The position numbers and the translations under genes were made by a program. A stretch of 42,950 bases of DNA, taken from Erysipelotrichaceae bacterium (GTDB lineage Bacteria > Bacillota_I > Bacilli_A > Erysipelotrichales > Coprobacillaceae). Every line of letters starts with the position of its first letter. Position 1 is the first letter of the stretch. Below, piece after piece: positions 8,419 to 18,473 of this stretch. The stretch is from NCBI GenBank assembly GCA_021201315.1, contig JAJQFG010000091.1, forward strand, positions 1 to 42,950, given 5' to 3'. The notes under the pieces are model-generated. The model searched no databases. It saw only the letters and a program-made list of their open reading frames with translations, and was not told the DNA's origin.

Positions 8419-9456
8419 ATGGGCTCTTTTTCATCAAATGCTATTCTTGCTAAAGCACGCGCTATGTATAATCAAAGATTAACTTCGCAAGATTATGAAG
8501 AATTATTGAAGCGAAGAAATATCAATGATTTAGTGAACTATTTAAAAAGTGATAGTGCTTATAGCGATGTTTTATCACAATTAAAAGATGCTAATGTTCA
8601 TCGTGAACAATTGGAATCTTTATTAGATAAAGAAATATTTAATCGTTTGGTACGCTTATTAAGATATGCCAATAAAAAAGATTTACCTTTCTATACGTTA
8701 CAAATTAATGAAATAGAAGTACAGCTTATTCTAGCTAAAGCTAGATTAATTGAATCTGATTATTATAGTGGTTATGAATTAGATATTCCAGGTTATATTA
8801 ATCAATATGCTTCTTTTAACTTATATGGATTATTAACAGTTAATGATTATGATGGTTTATTACAATTATTAAAATCAACTTCTTATTATTCTGTTTTGAA
8901 AAAATTTGAGAAAAAGGATAATCAAAAAATTGATTTTAACATGATGGAAGTAGAATTGAAACGATTATATTATCAAAAATATTTTGCTTTAGTTAATGAA
9001 TTATTTAAGGGTAAAAAAAGAGATGATTTAATTACTATAATGAATACTTCTATAGAATTACAAAATATTACTAAAATATATCGTTTAAAGAAATACTTTA
9101 ATGCATCTGCTTCTCAAATTAAAGAAGTGTTATTTATGGAATACAGTCGCATTCCTAAGAAAACAATGAACGAACTCATTGAGGCTAAAGATGCTAGTGA
9201 ATTCTTGCAAAAACTAGCTACTTCTCCTTATAAGCTTTATGTAGATGATAATGAATTTGTATATATTGAATATTTTACAGGTAAAATTCAATATAATCTG
9301 GCAAAACGTTATATGCGTTTTTCTACGGATAGTGCATTAGTATTTATGACTTATAAACTAGTATTTCAAGTAGAAATTGATAACCTTAAACATATTATAG
9401 AAGGCTTAAGATACAATGAACCAGCAAATCAAATTGCTTCGATGTTGATATATTAG
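8419..9456 (+). CDS. ntpC: V-type ATPase subunit C (central-stalk cap, subunit d)
   Basis: Subunit C/d caps the membrane rotor ring and docks the central axle. The 345 residues show the all-helical three-fold repeated architecture and the family N-terminus (FSSNAILAKARAMYNQRL, typical of NtpC), and the C-terminal end ALVFMTYKLVFQVEIDNLKHIIEGLRYN. Length is normal. AAAGAGGTGATTAT precedes the ATG. It lies between the G-like subunit and two subunit I genes, whereas in the Enterococcus hirae operon C follows E, so the order is rearranged here. Confidence 0.88.
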   Translation: MGSFSSNAILAKARAMYNQRLTSQDYEELLKRRNINDLVNYLKSDSAYSDVLSQLKDANVHREQLESLLDKEIFNRLVRLLRYANKKDLPFYTLQINEIEVQLILAKARLIESDYYSGYELDIPGYINQYASFNLYGLLTVNDYDGLLQLLKSTSYYSVLKKFEKKDNQKIDFNMMEVELKRLYYQKYFALVNELFKGKKRDDLITIMNTSIELQNITKIYRLKKYFNASASQIKEVLFMEYSRIPKKTMNELIEAKDASEFLQKLATSPYKLYVDDNEFVYIEYFTGKIQYNLAKRYMRFSTDSALVFMTYKLVFQVEIDNLKHIIEGLRYNEPANQIASMLIY

Positions 9457-9466
9457 GAGGGGTGTT

Positions 9467-10978
9467 ATGGCAAAAGATGAGATGATATTAATGAATATGT
9501 CTTTTGATAGCCATCATTTAGATAAAGTATTAATGAAATTAATGGATGCAAAAAATTTTTATCCTCAAAAAGCTTCAAGTATTGTCTTTAATGAAGAAGT
9601 TGGTTTTTTGCAAGAGGATAGAAGTTATACTGATTTGTTAGTACGTATAAAACATATTGCTGATGATTTAAAGCTAGAATTAAATGAAGGCGAGCATGAC
9701 ATTAAGTTAGATATAAAAAAAGTAGAAGTTTCATTAAATGGATTAGAAAGAGAAATAAAGAAAATTATGGATATTTCTAGTCAACTCCAAAAAGAAAAAC
9801 ATGAGAATGAATTAACTTTAGGAATGCTTAAGCATTTGAATTCAAATGATATTAATTTTGATCAATTAAATCACTGTCAATATGTTACGATGAGATTAGG
9901 GTGTATTGATAAAAAGAATAAAGATCAATTTTCATATCTAGATAAATATCCAGTTGTCTTTTATGAATTAGGAAAAGATAATAATCTTATTTGGGGTTGT
10001 TATGTGGTTGTTAATAGTTATTTATTAGAGGTTGATAATTTCTTTAAATCTATAGGATTTGAAGAAATAGATATGCCTGATTTTGTTCATGGTGAAATCA
10101 GTGACGCTAAAAAAGAACTACAAAATGAAGTTGAAGCTATGCAATCATATATCTTAAACATGGATTTAAAGATGGATCAATTAAGAATAGCACATCAAGA
10201 TGAACTAATGAAAATATATGCTACTGCTTCTTATATAGCTAAAAAAGAAACATATAAAGATTATGTAGTTGATTTAAAGAATAAGTATAGTATTTATGGA
10301 TTTATATCTAAAGATAATATTAAGGATTTAAAAAATCATTTTAAAGGTATTGATTCTTTAGAATATCAAATATTACCTTCGGATACATTTGAACAACAAC
10401 AAATCTTTGCTCCTAATGTTGTAAACAATTCTAAATTTATAGAACCTTTTGAATTATTAAGTCATAAAAAACAAAAAATTGTTTATGCATATGCTTATCT
10501 TTATTATGGTGTATTTGCATTGTTTTTCGGAGATTTAGGAGTTGGATCTATATTAGCATTAATAGGATTTTTAAATAAAGGTAAGAAAAGCGGAAGGTTA
10601 CTTTTTGCTTTAGGAGTTGCTACAATATTAGGTGGATTTGTTTATGGTAGTGTATTTTATGTTATAAATTTATATCCAGCGATTATTGGTTTTAATATAT
10701 TGTTTAGAGTTATTGATGGTTTGGTTTTAATTGTAAGTGGAACAGTGGGTATTCGATTGTTGAAGGATAAATGGACAATGAATCAGTTATCTAAAAAAGG
10801 TATATTCACTATGATAATTATATATATTGTTTTAGTTTATTTATTAAGCTTGTTAGAGAATAGCATACAGTTACCATTTGTACCATTTGCTATTGTAATA
10901 GGAGCAATCCTAGGATTAATAGTTCAATTAATTCGAAATAAAAAAAGAAATAAGGAAGGAAAAAATGTATGGCAATAG
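9467..10978 (+). CDS. short V-type ATPase subunit I paralogue lacking the ion-channel half
   Basis: A 503-residue relative of subunit I (a), which forms the stator arm and the ion half-channels. The N-terminal cytoplasmic arm (about residues 1-340) aligns in pattern with the next gene: DFVHGEISDAKKELQNE versus DFVHGTPDDALQVLKEE. In the membrane part it keeps FFGDLGVGSILALIGFL and GGFVYGSVF, the counterparts of the first two helices, then has only about three further helices. It lacks the later segment that carries the essential arginines in normal subunit I (FLRVGGFILSHAG in the neighbour). The normal length is near 640. It therefore cannot replace the channel subunit on its own. AGGAGGGGTGTT precedes the ATG; its end overlaps the next gene by 10 bases. 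Confidence 0.75.
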   Translation: MAKDEMILMNMSFDSHHLDKVLMKLMDAKNFYPQKASSIVFNEEVGFLQEDRSYTDLLVRIKHIADDLKLELNEGEHDIKLDIKKVEVSLNGLEREIKKIMDISSQLQKEKHENELTLGMLKHLNSNDINFDQLNHCQYVTMRLGCIDKKNKDQFSYLDKYPVVFYELGKDNNLIWGCYVVVNSYLLEVDNFFKSIGFEEIDMPDFVHGEISDAKKELQNEVEAMQSYILNMDLKMDQLRIAHQDELMKIYATASYIAKKETYKDYVVDLKNKYSIYGFISKDNIKDLKNHFKGIDSLEYQILPSDTFEQQQIFAPNVVNNSKFIEPFELLSHKKQKIVYAYAYLYYGVFALFFGDLGVGSILALIGFLNKGKKSGRLLFALGVATILGGFVYGSVFYVINLYPAIIGFNILFRVIDGLVLIVSGTVGIRLLKDKWTMNQLSKKGIFTMIIIYIVLVYLLSLLENSIQLPFVPFAIVIGAILGLIVQLIRNKKRNKEGKNVWQ

Positions 10979-12887
10979 CAAAATTAAAGCTTTTGGAAAT
11001 AGAATTTCCAAGTACGCAATATGATGCTCTTTTATTAAAGCTCATTAATTTAGATGATTTTCATCCAGAATTGGCTTCTAAGTTTGCTGATTCTGTACAA
11101 GGTTTATCAGTTTTAAATAGAGAAAATCCTTATGCAGGATTGATCGATCATATTGAAGAAATAAGAGATAAATACCATTTAGATATCAAAAATAGTGATG
11201 TTGATAATGTTAGAATTAATATTATTCAAGCAGATACAGATTTTTGTAATATGGTAGAAGCAGTTAAGAAAAATGAAAATGTAAAAAAAGAGTTAGAAAA
11301 GATGATAGTAGAAAACGAAGCTGCTATTACTCAATTAGAGCATATGATTAATTCTGATATAGATTTCGATAGTATGCTTAATTGTAAATATTTAAAAGTT
11401 AGATTTGGACGTATTCCTACATCTAATCTAGAAAAAGTAGATTATTATAGTCAATATCCATTCTTATTTAAGATACTTCATAAAGGTAAAAAAGAGACTT
11501 ATTGTGGATATATAGTTACTTTAGATAAAGCTCCAGAAATCGATAATATCTTTTCTTCATTGTACTTCGAACAAATTGAAATACCTGATTTTGTTCATGG
11601 AACACCTGATGATGCACTTCAAGTATTAAAGGAAGAAAATGATACGGCCAGAAACTATATGAAGGTTTTAGACGAACGTACACAAGCTTTGTTTAATGAT
11701 AATTTACCAAGATTAAATGAAATTTATAGTATTTCTAAGAAACTAACTAAAACATATGATGCTCAAAAATATGTCGTTGTTTTTGGAGATACAGCTGCAG
11801 TTTACGGCTTTTGTGAAGAAAAGAAAGCAAATGAAATTAAAGCAGATTTTGAAAAAATGGATCATGTTCATGTAGAAATCAAGCCAGCTAATGGTGATTC
11901 ACGTTTAACACCACCTACAAAACTTACAAGTAATTGGTTTTCTGAACCATTTAGTATGTTTGTAGAAATGTATGGCGTACCAAGTTATACGGATTTTGAT
12001 CCAACAACATTAGTCGCTATTACATATACGTTCCTATTTGGAATGATGTATGGTGATATTGGACAAGGAATTGTATTAGCTATTGTTGGTTATATTGCTT
12101 ATAAGTGGAAGGGTATGCAACTTGGAGCAGTAGGTGTGAGATTATCAATAGCCTGTGTTATTTTTGGATGTGTATTTGGTTCAATATTTGGTAGCGAAGA
12201 CTTGTTTCAATTATTTGCGACGCCATTATTACTACCATTAGAATCAAGTAATACGATGACTTTGTTGATGATTGCAGTAGGTACTGGTGTTGCATTGATA
12301 TTAATCGCAATGATATTCAATATATATATCAATATTAAGAAAAAAATATGGGTGAAGCATTGTTTTCACAAAATGGTGTAGCAGGTATTGTTTTCTATGT
12401 ATCAGTATTATTGGTAGTTCTTGATATGATGATGGGCGTTAATATACCTTTTGTTGGATTACCATTCTATATTATTGGTATTGCTTTACCAGTTGTATTG
12501 ATGTTTTTAAAGGAAGCATTGGAACATAAAATGGAAGGTGATCCTATGTTTCCTGAAGGTTTTGGAGGTTATTTTGCAACATCATTCTTTGAATTATTTG
12601 ATATTGTTTTAACATTTATATCAAATACGATGTCATTTTTACGTGTGGGTGGTTTTATATTATCCCATGCTGGTATGATGCTTGTTGTTTATACACTGGC
12701 TGAAATGGTTGGTGGAGGCAGTATTAATATTGGCTATTTATTAGTTGTCATATTAGGAAATGTCTTTGTAATGGTACTAGAAGGTTTGGTTGTTGGAATT
12801 CAAGTTTTACGTCTTGAATTTTATGAAATGTTTTCACGTTATTATGAAGGAAAAGGTATTCCTTTTGTGTCAATAAAAGATAGATAA
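10969..12887 (+). pseudogene. ntpI: V-type ATPase subunit I (a), frame interrupted at an A7 run
   Basis: Full-length stator and ion-channel subunit. The first frame (10969-12381) holds the cytoplasmic arm and first helices (FGMMYGDIGQGIVLAIVGYI, FGCVFGSIFG). At seven A bases (12340-12346) reading must shift -1 to continue as MGEALFSQNGVAGIVFYVS, then FLRVGGFILSHAGM with the essential arginine and LRLEFYEMFSRYYEGKGIPF. With one base added the gene is 640 codons, the expected size. Without it the protein ends at 12381 and lacks the channel. Since the other operon genes are intact, slippage decoding or a sequencing error is at least as plausible as true loss. Overlaps the short paralogue. Confidence 0.8.
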
Positions 12888-12907
12888 AAAATTAGGAGGA
12901 TAAAAAG

Positions 12908-13333
12908 ATGAATTTATTAATGTTATTTATTTTACCTGCAGTTGCTGTTGTATTATTATCATTACCTTTAGTCAAAGTATTTACTTCAAAAGTTTCTAAA
13001 AAGTCTGCTAAGATTCGTCTTACAACTCATATTTGTGGTTTCTTTGGAGCAGTTATATTAACATGTTGTTTTGCCATGAGTAGTGCTTATGCAGCTGATT
13101 CAGCTATTACTGGTACACTTGCTCAAGGGTTAGGTTTCTTGGCTGCGGCTTTGGTTACAAGTTGTTCTTGCTTAGGTGCTGGTTATGCTGTCGCATCTGC
13201 TGCTCCAGCAGCTATTGGTGCTTTCTCTGAAAATGACAATAACTTTGGTAAAGCATTGATTTTCGTAGCTTTAGGTGAAGGTGTTGCTATTTATGGTTTG
13301 TTGATTTCAATTTTGATTATCAACGCATTATAA
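12908..13333 (+). CDS. ntpK: V-type ATPase subunit K (rotor ring c subunit)
   Basis: Proteolipid that forms the ion-carrying rotor ring. The 141 residues contain four hydrophobic segments; the last carries the ion-binding glutamate in IFVALGEGVAIYGLL (E124). The GLGFLAAALVTSCSCLGAGYAV helix with its repeated small residues fits ring packing. Length is that of the single-hairpin type with an extra N-terminal pair, common in Bacillota. Whether it binds Na+ or H+ cannot be settled by eye. AGGAGG lies ahead of the ATG. Confidence 0.88.
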   Translation: MNLLMLFILPAVAVVLLSLPLVKVFTSKVSKKSAKIRLTTHICGFFGAVILTCCFAMSSAYAADSAITGTLAQGLGFLAAALVTSCSCLGAGYAVASAAPAAIGAFSENDNNFGKALIFVALGEGVAIYGLLISILIINAL

Positions 13334-13339
13334 TTTATT

Positions 13340-13648
13340 ATGAAATTCTTTTTAATCAGTGATAATGTCGATACATTAGTTGGCTTAAGATTGGTTGGTA
13401 TTGAGGGTGTTGTTGCACATGATCGTCAAACGTTTCTTGAAACACTTCAGGAAAAGATGCAAGATCCTTCCATTGCGATTATTCTTGTTACAACTCAACT
13501 TGTGAATATGTGTCCTGATATTATATCTGAAATTAAATTAAAACAACAAAAACCATTAATTACAGAAATACCTGATCGTCATGGAAACTCTAAGATTGGA
13601 GAAACGATTGATGGTTATGTATCTGAAGCTATTGGTGTGAAGTTATAG
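13340..13648 (+). CDS. ntpG: V-type ATPase subunit F
   Basis: A 102-residue protein with the CheY-like alpha/beta fold of subunit F, which sits on the central axle and helps regulate coupling. The pattern KFFLISDNVDTLVGLRLVGI, IAIILVTTQLVNM and KPLITEIPDRHG matches the family's D-x2-T-x2-F/L-R-L-x-G, ILITE and P-x-I-P motifs. Only six bases separate it from the K gene and there is no good ribosome site of its own, which suggests translational coupling. Confidence 0.85.
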   Translation: MKFFLISDNVDTLVGLRLVGIEGVVAHDRQTFLETLQEKMQDPSIAIILVTTQLVNMCPDIISEIKLKQQKPLITEIPDRHGNSKIGETIDGYVSEAIGVKL

Positions 13649-13658
13649 GAGAGATAGT

Positions 13659-14255
13659 ATGCAGAATATTGATCAAATATATCTCTATATGAAAGAAGAA
13701 ATTGAAAGACAAGCAGCAAATGAAGAAAATGCTATTTTAGAAGAAGTAAAAGCTCTAGAAGAAGAAGCATACAGTTCTATGAAAAAAGAAGCTGAAAGAG
13801 ATGCTGATTTAAAATTAAAACAAGAAGTAGAAGAAATGAGTTCTCAAGCTGCATCTGAAATTTCTGAAATTCATACAGATCGAACAAAGAAACTAATTAA
13901 AAAAAGAGACGAATATGTTAATAAAGTATTTAATGAAGCAAAAGAAGAACTTATAGAATTTAGTAAAAGTAATGAATATATGCCTTTTATGAAAGCAAAA
14001 ATTGAAAAGGTAGCTGATACTTTTAAAGATACGGATGCTATTTTATATATTAAAGAAGATGATTTATCTTTAAAAGATGAATTATTAAAAGCTTTAGGAT
14101 ATGATATAGAAGTAAAAGCATCTGATGATATAGAAATAGGTGGAATCATGATTGAAGATTTAAAGAATGCTTTGATTGTTGATGAAACTTTAGATTTTGC
14201 TTTAAAGAATCAAAAAGAATGGTTTAATAAGAATTCGGGATTAATTATTAGATAG
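13659..14255 (+). CDS. ntpE: V-type ATPase subunit E (peripheral stalk)
   Basis: A 198-residue stalk subunit with a long N-terminal charged helix (EEIERQAANEENAILEEV and on to about residue 110) and a compact C-terminal domain ending in GGIMIEDLKNALIVDETLDF, a conserved element of subunit E. It pairs with the small G-like subunit to form the peripheral stalk that holds the catalytic head. AGGAGAGATAGT precedes the ATG. Confidence 0.87.
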   Translation: MQNIDQIYLYMKEEIERQAANEENAILEEVKALEEEAYSSMKKEAERDADLKLKQEVEEMSSQAASEISEIHTDRTKKLIKKRDEYVNKVFNEAKEELIEFSKSNEYMPFMKAKIEKVADTFKDTDAILYIKEDDLSLKDELLKALGYDIEVKASDDIEIGGIMIEDLKNALIVDETLDFALKNQKEWFNKNSGLIIR

Positions 14256-14263
14256 GCGGTGAA

Positions 14264-16018
14264 ATGATGAATGAAAATTTAATTTATTCAGTTAATGGTC
14301 CCGTTGTTACTGTTAGAAATACACATGCTTTTTCAATGCTAGAAATGGTTTATGTAGGTAATGCTAAACTTATTGGTGAAGTTATATCCATGAATAAAGA
14401 TGAAACAACAATTCAGGTTTATGAAACAACAACTGGATTAAAACCAGGTGAACCAGTAGAAGGTACAGGACAGCCTATTTGTGTAACATTAGGTCCAGGT
14501 ATTTTAAGAAATATCTTTGATGGAATTGAAAGACCACTTGAAGATATAGTGAAACAATCAGGAGCTTTTATTCCTACTGGAAGTCATGTTGATCCATTGG
14601 ATAAAGAAAAATTGTGGGATGTGACAATTACTGTTAAAGTGGGTGATGAACTCAAAGGTGGCGATATTTATGCTACTTGTCCTGAAACAGATTTGATTGT
14701 TCATAAATGTATGGTTTCGCCAAATGTTTCTGGTAAAGTTGTAGAAGTTGCAGAAAATGGAAAATATACAATTGATGATGTTATTATCAAATTAGAAGAT
14801 GAAAAAGGAAATATCATTGATTGTACATTAACTCAAAAATGGCCAATTAAAACAGCTAGACCTGTTAAAAATAGATTACCAATTTCAATGCCTTTAGTTA
14901 CTGGACAAAGAGTTATTGATACATTGTTTCCGATTGCGAAAGGTGGGACAGCTGCGATTCCAGGAGGATTCGGTACAGGTAAAACAATGACTCAACATCA
15001 GTTAGCAAAATGGTGTGATGCTGATATTATTGTTTATGTTGGTTGTGGTGAACGTGGTAATGAAATGACACAGGTTTTGGAAGAGTTTAGAGAGTTGATT
15101 GACCCTAAGTCTAATAAACCTTTAACGGATAGAACGGTTTTGATAGCAAATACATCTAATATGCCTGTGGCTGCCAGAGAAGCCTCAATTTACACTGGTG
15201 TAACTTTAGCAGAATATTATCGTGACATGGGTTATCATGTGGCTATTATGGCTGATTCAACTTCTCGTTGGGCAGAAGCATTACGTGAAATTTCTGGACG
15301 TTTGGAAGAAATGCCAGCTGAGGAAGGATTCCCAGCTTATTTGCCATCTCGTTTGTCTCAATTCTATGAACGTGCTGGCTATATGAATAATTTGAATGAT
15401 ACTCAAGGTTCTGTCACTATTATTGGAGCAGTCTCTCCACAAGGTTCTGATTTTTCTGAACCTGTTACCCAAAATACGAAACGATTTGTTAGAACATTTT
15501 GGGCATTGGATAAATCCTTAGCATATGCCAGACATTACTTCGCAATTAACTGGAATGAAAGTTATAGTGAATATGTACCAGATTTAACGCGTTGGTACAA
15601 CAAGAATGTTGATCCAAAATTTATGCGTGATCGTCAACAATTACAAAGTATTTTAGCAGAAGAAAATAAATTGAATGAAATTGTTAAATTAATGGGATCT
15701 GATGTTTTACCAGATGATCAGAAGTTAACATTGGAAATCGCAAAGCTTATTAGAGTTGGTTATCTCCAACAAAATGCTTTCCATAAAGATGATACTTTTG
15801 TCCCATTAGAAAAACAATTAAAGATGATGGAAGTTATCTTATATATGAATAAACGTGGTCAAGAATATGTGAATGCTAATAAACCTATTCGTTTATTAGT
15901 AGAAACAGGTATTTTTGATAGTATTGTAAAGATGAAATATGATGTACCAAATAATCAATTAGAATTATTTGATCATTATTATACAGATATAGATGAAGCT
16001 ATTGCATCAATCGCTTAA
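14264..16018 (+). CDS. ntpA: V-type ATPase catalytic subunit A
   Basis: Catalytic subunit that couples ATP hydrolysis or synthesis to rotation. The 584 residues include the P-loop GGFGTGKT at 234-241, the family-specific non-homologous region near residues 110-190, and later motifs [37 protein letters not shown] and the [12 protein letters not shown] segment. Length is normal. ATGATG at the start follows GGCGGTGAA; either methionine could be used. All catalytic residues seem intact. Confidence 0.95.
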   Translation: MMNENLIYSVNGPVVTVRNTHAFSMLEMVYVGNAKLIGEVISMNKDETTIQVYETTTGLKPGEPVEGTGQPICVTLGPGILRNIFDGIERPLEDIVKQSGAFIPTGSHVDPLDKEKLWDVTITVKVGDELKGGDIYATCPETDLIVHKCMVSPNVSGKVVEVAENGKYTIDDVIIKLEDEKGNIIDCTLTQKWPIKTARPVKNRLPISMPLVTGQRVIDTLFPIAKGGTAAIPGGFGTGKTMTQHQLAKWCDADIIVYVGCGERGNEMTQVLEEFRELIDPKSNKPLTDRTVLIANTSNMPVAAREASIYTGVTLAEYYRDMGYHVAIMADSTSRWAEALREISGRLEEMPAEEGFPAYLPSRLSQFYERAGYMNNLNDTQGSVTIIGAVSPQGSDFSEPVTQNTKRFVRTFWALDKSLAYARHYFAINWNESYSEYVPDLTRWYNKNVDPKFMRDRQQLQSILAEENKLNEIVKLMGSDVLPDDQKLTLEIAKLIRVGYLQQNAFHKDDTFVPLEKQLKMMEVILYMNKRGQEYVNANKPIRLLVETGIFDSIVKMKYDVPNNQLELFDHYYTDIDEAIASIA

Positions 16019-16030
16019 GGAGGAAAAACT

Positions 16031-17473
16031 ATGAGTCTTCAATATAAAGGATTGAATGAAATTAACGGATCATTAGTCGTATTAGATCATGTTAAGGATG
16101 CTTCATACGATGAAATGGTAGAAATACAAGTTAATGATGGTACAACACGTTTAGGACGTGTTGTCCAGCTTGAAGGTGAAAAAGTTGTTGTACAGGTTTT
16201 TGAAGGAACGAATGGTTTATCATTAGCCAATACAAAGACAAGATTATTAGGTCGTCCTATGGAATTACCAGTTTCTAAGGAAATGTTAGGAAGAGTATTT
16301 TCAGGAGCTGGAAAACCTATTGATGGATTAGGTGATATTTATGCTGAAAAATCTATGGATATTAATGGTCAACCATTAAATCCTGTGTCTCGTGTTTATC
16401 CACGTAACTATATTAACACAGGTATTTCATCTATAGATTGTTTGACAACACTTATTCGTGGACAAAAGTTACCAATCTTCTCAGGATCAGGTTTACCTCA
16501 TAATCAATTAGCAGTACAAATTGTTAAGCAAGCTAAGGTTAATGATGGTAGTCCATTTGCAGTTGTGTTTGCAGCAATGGGTGTTACGAATGATGTTGCT
16601 GAGTATTTTAGAAGATCTTTTGAAGAAGCAGGTGTTATGGAACGTGTTGTAATGTTCTTGAATTTATCTAATGATCCAATCATTGAAAGAACATTAACAC
16701 CAAGATGTGCTTTAACAGCTGCAGAATATTTGGCATTTGAATGTGATATGCATGTATTGGTTGTATATACTGATGTCACAAGTTATTGTGAAGCTTTACG
16801 TGAATATTCATCAAGTAAAGGTGAAATTCCAGGACGTAAAGGTTATCCAGGATATTTGTATTCTGATTTGGCATCACTTTATGAACGTGCAGGTATCTCT
16901 AAATATGCTAAAGGTTCAGTAACACAAATACCAATTTTAACCATGCCAAATAATGATATTACCCATCCGGTACCTGACTTAACAGGTTATATTACGGAAG
17001 GTCAAATCACTTTAGATGCAGAATTAAATAGTATGGGTATTCAACCACCAGTATCAGTTTTACCTTCACTTTCACGTTTAATGAAAGATGGTATTGGTGA
17101 AGGTTTTACTAGAGCGGATCATCAAGATGTGGCTAACCAATTATTTGCATGTTATGCACATGTTCAAGATGTTAAATCTTTAACTTCAGTTATTGGTGAA
17201 GACGAATTATCACAAACAGATAAGAAATATATGGAATTTGGACGTTTATTTGAGGAACATTTCTTAAATCAAGGCTTTGATACTAACCGATCTATTGAAG
17301 AAACATTAGATTTAGGATGGGCACTACTTTCAGTATTGCCAAAGAATGAATTAGATCGTGTTGATAATGCTGTACTTGATAAGTTCTATGATCATAACAA
17401 AGCTGTAGAACAGTTTAACTTGAACGAAGATACAATTATTAAAGAACTACAACAGGCGGTCAACAATGGCTAA
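16031..17473 (+). CDS. ntpB: V-type ATPase subunit B (non-catalytic nucleotide subunit)
   Basis: Alternates with subunit A in the hexameric head. The 480-residue sequence has the expected degenerate nucleotide loop [12 protein letters not shown] rather than a P-loop, and conserved segments [41 protein letters not shown] and [40 protein letters not shown] precedes the ATG. Its end overlaps the D gene by 8 bases, suggesting coupled translation. Confidence 0.95.
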   Translation: MSLQYKGLNEINGSLVVLDHVKDASYDEMVEIQVNDGTTRLGRVVQLEGEKVVVQVFEGTNGLSLANTKTRLLGRPMELPVSKEMLGRVFSGAGKPIDGLGDIYAEKSMDINGQPLNPVSRVYPRNYINTGISSIDCLTTLIRGQKLPIFSGSGLPHNQLAVQIVKQAKVNDGSPFAVVFAAMGVTNDVAEYFRRSFEEAGVMERVVMFLNLSNDPIIERTLTPRCALTAAEYLAFECDMHVLVVYTDVTSYCEALREYSSSKGEIPGRKGYPGYLYSDLASLYERAGISKYAKGSVTQIPILTMPNNDITHPVPDLTGYITEGQITLDAELNSMGIQPPVSVLPSLSRLMKDGIGEGFTRADHQDVANQLFACYAHVQDVKSLTSVIGEDELSQTDKKYMEFGRLFEEHFLNQGFDTNRSIEETLDLGWALLSVLPKNELDRVDNAVLDKFYDHNKAVEQFNLNEDTIIKELQQAVNNG

Positions 17474-18098
17474 TCAAGTATTCCCAACCAAAGGAAACCT
17501 CATGGCTCAAAAGAAATCTTTGGAACTTGCTTATTTGGGCTATGATTTAATGGATAAAAAAAGAAATGTTCTTATCAAAGAAATGATGGATCTACTTGAT
17601 GATGTAAAAGAAATCAGAGATGAAATTACAGTTTCTTATGAAAGAGCCTATTATGCGCTTCAAGAAGCTAATGTCTCTATGGGTATTATCAATGATATTG
17701 CTGATGCAATACCTATTGATGAAGGTATTAGTGTCACTTATCGTACTGTTATGGGTGTAGAAATACCAAAGGTTACTTATGAAAAAACACCTATACGCTA
17801 TGGCTATGGCTTTGAACATGCCAATTCAAAAGTCGATTATGCTTATCAATGTTTTTATCGTGTTAAGGAATTAACAGTTAAACTAGCAGAAATCGAAAAC
17901 GCAGTCTATCGTTTAGCAAACGCTATACGTAAAACCCAAAAACGTGCTAATGCTCTAGAAAATGTTTCAATTCCTGAATTTGAAAAAAACATCAAATTCA
18001 TCAATGAAACATTAGAAGAAAGAGAACGTGAAGAATTCACACGTCAAAAAGTCATCAAAGCACAAAAAGAAAAACAAAAGCAAAAAGAGAATCAGTGA
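17466..18098 (+). CDS. ntpD: V-type ATPase subunit D (central axle)
   Basis: The rotating axle that joins head and ring. The 210 residues are mainly two long helices with the family N-terminus [30 protein letters not shown] and the C-terminal [20 protein letters not shown]. The tail ends in a Lys/Gln/Glu run. Its stop codon lies in the loop of the operon terminator. Last gene of the operon. Confidence 0.92.
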   Translation: MANQVFPTKGNLMAQKKSLELAYLGYDLMDKKRNVLIKEMMDLLDDVKEIRDEITVSYERAYYALQEANVSMGIINDIADAIPIDEGISVTYRTVMGVEIPKVTYEKTPIRYGYGFEHANSKVDYAYQCFYRVKELTVKLAEIENAVYRLANAIRKTQKRANALENVSIPEFEKNIKFINETLEEREREEFTRQKVIKAQKEKQKQKENQ

Positions 18099-18110
18099 TG
18101 ATTCTCTTTT
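18083..18110 (+). terminator. V-type ATPase operon terminator
   Basis: AAAAGAGAATCA (18083-18094) and TGATTCTCTTTT (18099-18110) form a perfect 12-bp stem with a GTGA loop that contains the subunit D stop. Confidence 0.85.
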
Positions 18111-18155
18111 GTGTTATTTATAATTATTATATTTGCAAATAATTATTAAATAAAA

Positions 18156-18184
18156 TTGCAATAAACGAATATTAATGCTATAAT
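18156..18184 (+). promoter_or_regulatory. strong promoter of the mini-ORF leader
   Basis: TTGCAA (18156-18161), exactly 17 bases, then TATAAT (18179-18184) with a TGC in front, making an extended -10. The transcript would start near 18191, about 50 bases before the first mini-ORF. Confidence 0.75.
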
Positions 18185-18241
18185 ACTTGTGGAAGTTATC
18201 CTAAATAGTGTGTTTCCTCCAATGTGTTTTAGGAGGATTTT

Positions 18242-18316
18242 ATGGAAGAGTTTAATGTACATCTTGAAGTTCATATATTTGGACATATATTAGAAGTTAA
18301 CGTTGTTTTCGCATAA
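18242..18316 (+). CDS. mini-ORF 1, 24-residue peptide with H-x-F-G-H-x-L core
   Basis: The peptide begins MEEFNVHLEVHIFGH and continues ILEVNVVFA. AGGAGG stands six bases before the ATG. A strong promoter lies upstream and a hairpin follows directly. The sequence alternates hydrophobic and polar residues around a Gly-His, as in a two-stranded beta hairpin. Its core EVHIFGHILEV resembles EFHFFGHSLSI of mini-ORF 2 (18474-18557), with identities E, H, F, G, H and L, although the codons differ. That protein-level similarity is the main reason to believe both are translated. Function unknown: leader peptide, metal-binding peptide, signal or toxin are all open. Confidence 0.5.
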   Translation: MEEFNVHLEVHIFGHILEVNVVFA

Positions 18317-18319
18317 AAA

Positions 18320-18351
18320 AGAACACACTATTGTGACGAATAGTGTGTTCT
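18320..18351 (+). other. 13-bp perfect hairpin after mini-ORF 1
   Basis: AGAACACACTATT (18320-18332) and AATAGTGTGTTCT (18339-18351) with a GTGACG loop. No T-run follows, so it is not a classical terminator. Its left arm is complementary to the 5' leader at 18204-18214. Confidence 0.75.
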
Positions 18352-18377
18352 AATGTATTTAAGAATTTTTTAATTAC

Positions 18378-18410
18378 GAGGAAACACCTTCAAGGATTTC
18401 TTCCTCTTTA
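18378..18410 (+). terminator. possible weak hairpin terminator between the mini-ORFs
   Basis: GAGGAA (18378-18383) pairs with TTCCTC (18401-18406), with an inner CCT/AGG pairing, followed by TTTATT. The short T-tract makes termination uncertain. Confidence 0.35.
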
Positions 18411-18473
18411 TTATAAACTATATTTTATATTTATGCAATACTTATTTGCAATTTGATAAATGGAGGTGAAATC

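Larger units (their letters stand above)
18204..18406 (+). promoter_or_regulatory. structured leader with mutually exclusive pairings
   Basis: The segment AATAGTGTGTT followed by TCCTCC (18204-18220) can pair in three ways. TCCTCC (18215-18220) is the exact complement of GGAGGA (18232-18237), the ribosome site of the first mini-ORF. AATAGTGTGTT (18204-18214) is complementary to AACACACTATT at 18322-18332, the left arm of the hairpin 18320-18351. GTGTTTCCTC (18210-18219) is complementary to GAGGAAACAC at 18378-18387. These alternatives cannot form together, which is the usual layout of a switch. No known riboswitch consensus was recognised. Confidence 0.5.

Noticed and set aside
12335-12350. 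Classical X-XXY-YYZ slippery heptamer in subunit I
   Set aside because: In the zero frame the heptamer reads G-AAA-AAA, which does not fit the canonical dual-slippage form, so programmed -1 frameshifting is kept only as one possibility.
13871-14149. ORF antisense to V-ATPase subunit E
   Set aside because: Shadow frame; the Lys/Glu-rich helix gives a long Ser/Phe-rich antisense ORF by codon complementarity.
16737-16922. Plus-strand ORF inside subunit B
   Set aside because: Out-of-frame shadow; no ribosome site.
18204-18406. Region considered as 6S RNA or another housekeeping RNA
   Set aside because: No match to known conserved cores, and the similarity between the two small ORFs points to coding.
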